NCBI GenBank assembly: GCA_035371905.1
Contig: DAORXQ010000083.1
Location: forward strand, 1 to 7,653
Direction of reading: 5' to 3'
Source: a bacterium
GTDB lineage: Bacteria; Ratteibacteria; UBA8468; B48-G9; JAFGKM01
Length of the DNA stretch: 7,653 nucleotides
Part shown: piece by piece, positions 6,067-7,653 of the stretch
Layout of the letters: every line of letters starts with the position of its first letter
Position numbering within the stretch: position 1 is the first letter of the stretch
Translations under genes and position numbers: made by a program
Notes under the pieces: generated by a model
Database searches by the model: none
What the model saw: only the letters and a program-made list of their open reading frames with translations
Told to the model about the DNA's origin: nothing

Positions 6067-7653
6067 TTATCTCCTCCTTGTTCTGATTTAAAATAAACTG
6101 GTTGAATTAAACTCTTTTTTAAATCACTCCTGCTATAATAAAAATTAAGCAATGCTCCACCAGCCCCTTGGAAATATTCAATTAAAATCTTATGCCAACC
6201 CTTTTTTAATTCAATCTCTCCTATATCTTCTTTTACTGCATGATGTGTCCAGTTATTTATAATTTGTTTATCATCTACGGAAATCCTTATTCCATCATCT
6301 GAAACTGTGTAAAAAGTATATTTATCATCCTTATCAATGTAAATAAATCCAGTATATCTTACTGCAACCATTTCTGTTTGCCCTACTTTTTCCTTCAATA
6401 ATTTCTCATCAATATAGACAAATGGAGTAATTTCTGTTTTTTTAAGATTTGTAAATTCACCTGGCTTACTTGAAGTATAATACTCAACTTTTAAACCCAA
6501 AGGCAAACTTTTTGGGTCTTTTTCTGTCTCAAAAAAATAATTTTTCTCCCATACATAAGAAGGTGATATTATTTTTACTCCATTTTTATCCTCTGCTTCA
6601 ACCTTAAATTCATATTTTAAACCAGGAAAAAGATTATCAAGTTTTACATTTGTTAAATTAGAGTATGTCTTTGAAGTCCATACATTTTCAAATTGGGATG
6701 AGATTGATGGATAAAAATTAATTGAAATCTTTGAAGGTATATTTGTTTTTACTTGAATAGTCGCTGTTTTTGTCCCAGTATCAAGAATTTTAATTTCTTT
6801 AATTGAAACAGGGACTTTTTTTTCTTCAATTATTATCAATCTTGGATATTCAACTGCCTCTATTTCAAGTTTCACATTGTCTTTTCCTTTATCTAAAAGT
6901 TTAAATGGAATTTCTTTATTTTCAATTGGGTCATAATATGTAATTTTTGCATTTTCACCATAAATATTTTTTATTATTAATCTGAAATTCATAGAAGGAA
7001 GTGGATTTGTAATATCATAACTCATAACATAGACAGCAAATACAAACTTATTTTTATTAATCTGAAATGGTAAAAATGTAAACATATCTCTGTAATAGAG
7101 TTCAGGTGGATTTGGGATATTTTCTTTCTTTTCTCCAACATATTTCACATTTTCAAATACCTTATATTGTTTCCCAAGAGAAACCACTTCTATATCAATT
7201 TGCCTCACTTCTTTCAAGTCCTCTGAGTCCTTAAATTTATCAAAAACATTTTTTAATGCTTTCATCGCTGGTGAATAAAGTTGGTCTTCTGGATATTTTG
7301 AGTATTCCTTTGGATTTATATTTGATAACAAAATCCCCATTCCTCTATTATCTTTATCATATGTGCAGAAAATATAAACCTTTGAAATTCCTTTATTTAA
7401 CCAAAAAAGTAATGCTCTTATAATTGTCTTTGCCTTATATTTTAATGCTTCTTCTTCATCTGAAATACCTGCCTCATAACCGTTAAATCCGTGTTCTGTT
7501 AAATAATGGTAAAATCTTTCAACTCCTTCAGGCCTTGCTTTTCTATTAAGTGGAAATAAATGGTGAGTTAATCTTTCTGTCTGGACTCCAAGATGAGCCC
7601 AACCCTCTGGCATACACCAAGTTAAGTTATCAGGAATATATCCTTCAATATAC
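6063..7653 (-). CDS. Glycosidase-like protein with fibronectin-III-like and PA14 domains (N-terminus beyond the window)
   Basis: The frame is open to the right edge of the window, so the real start and any signal peptide are not seen; a methionine at 7613 is internal (13 further in-frame residues precede it). Numbering from that methionine, residues 1-125 resemble the last strands and helices of a GH-A (beta/alpha)8 barrel: GFNGYEAGIS with E47 as a possible nucleophile, then EEEALKYKAKTIIRALLFWLNKGISKVYIF. Residues about 140-265 are beta-rich. About 268-360 resembles a fibronectin type III module (LDNLFPGLKYEFKVEAEDKNG). About 372-495 is a PA14 domain: GLKVEYY, VAVRYTGFIYIDKDDKYTFYTVSDDGIRISVDDKQII and KKGWHKILIEYFQGAGGALLNFYY. 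PA14 domains often bind sugars. The TGA stop overlaps the start of the next glycosidase gene, so the two form an operon. The barrel assignment is less certain than PA14. Confidence 0.8.
   Translation of the reverse strand, partial: YIEGYIPDNLTWCMPEGWAHLGVQTERLTHHLFPLNRKARPEGVERFYHYLTEHGFNGYEAGISDEEEALKYKAKTIIRALLFWLNKGISKVYIFCTYDKDNRGMGILLSNINPKEYSKYPEDQLYSPAMKALKNVFDKFKDSEDLKEVRQIDIEVVSLGKQYKVFENVKYVGEKKENIPNPPELYYRDMFTFLPFQINKNKFVFAVYVMSYDITNPLPSMNFRLIIKNIYGENAKITYYDPIENKEIPFKLLDKGKDNVKLEIEAVEYPRLIIIEEKKVPVSIKEIKILDTGTKTATIQVKTNIPSKISINFYPSISSQFENVWTSKTYSNLTNVKLDNLFPGLKYEFKVEAEDKNGVKIISPSYVWEKNYFFETEKDPKSLPLGLKVEYYTSSKPGEFTNLKKTEITPFVYIDEKLLKEKVGQTEMVAVRYTGFIYIDKDDKYTFYTVSDDGIRISVDDKQIINNWTHHAVKEDIGEIELKKGWHKILIEYFQGAGGALLNFYYSRSDLKKSLIQPVYFKSEQGGDK
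6073..6079 (-). promoter_or_regulatory. Ribosome binding site of the secreted glycosidase gene
   Basis: Read on the minus strand, AAGGAGG lies 6 nt before the ATG at 6066. It is a full-strength Shine-Dalgarno sequence located inside the last codons of the upstream gene. It settles the start codon and shows that the downstream gene can recruit ribosomes itself despite the 4-nt overlap. Confidence 0.88.

Noticed and set aside
6495..6517. Inverted repeat ACCCAAA ... TTTGGGT (7-bp stem, 9-nt loop) followed on the plus strand by CTTTTT, like a small terminator.
   Set aside because: It lies well inside a coding region on the opposite strand, encodes ordinary residues of the linker before PA14, and no plus-strand gene ends nearby. 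Chance is the simplest explanation in AT-rich DNA.
3007..7653. The glycosidase operon as recently transferred DNA or a mobile island.
   Set aside because: Its base composition and codon style look the same as those of the housekeeping genes next to it, and no transposase, integrase, direct repeats or tRNA-fragment attachment site is seen at its visible boundary. The tRNA at the left edge is separated from it by the rpmH-yidC cluster.

Overview
The window comes from an AT-rich bacterial chromosome. YidC has a large domain between its first two membrane segments, which is the architecture of Gram-negative (two-membrane) bacteria. One downstream enzyme carries a Sec signal peptide. Arginine is coded mainly by AGA and AGG. 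I cannot name the lineage from the sequence; an uncultured, polysaccharide-degrading phylum is plausible but is inference.

Left half, + strand, positions 1-3006: the 3' part of a tRNA-Ala(CGC), then surE starting only 8 nt after the tRNA, then the conserved rpmH-rnpA-yidD-yidC cluster (ribosomal protein L34, RNase P protein, the small membrane protein YidD, and the membrane insertase YidC). rpmH is only 44 codons. The four cluster genes overlap by 4, 26 and 13 nt, so they are probably cotranscribed and translationally coupled. The usual flanking genes of this cluster (dnaA upstream; jag and mnmE downstream) are absent here.

Right half, - strand, positions 3007-7653: two genes read leftwards with a 4-nt ATGA overlap. 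The upstream one runs off the right edge. It keeps what looks like the end of a clan GH-A (beta/alpha)8 barrel, then a beta-sandwich, a fibronectin-III-like module and a PA14 domain. The downstream one is a complete 1019-residue secreted protein: signal peptide, N-terminal beta-rich modules, a GH-A-type barrel with a WNEP acid/base motif and a second candidate glutamate, and a C-terminal CBM9-like module. Together they look like an operon for extracellular carbohydrate breakdown. The substrate cannot be read from the sequence.

The two halves converge with no spacer: the yidC stop codon and the glycosidase stop codon are directly adjacent at 3006/3007, with no visible terminator. Coding density is very high. 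The longest non-coding stretch is the 31-nt gap before rpmH. I saw no insertion sequences, CRISPR arrays, prophage genes or long repeats. The best candidate for something undescribed is the two-gene glycosidase operon, followed by the tRNA-surE junction.
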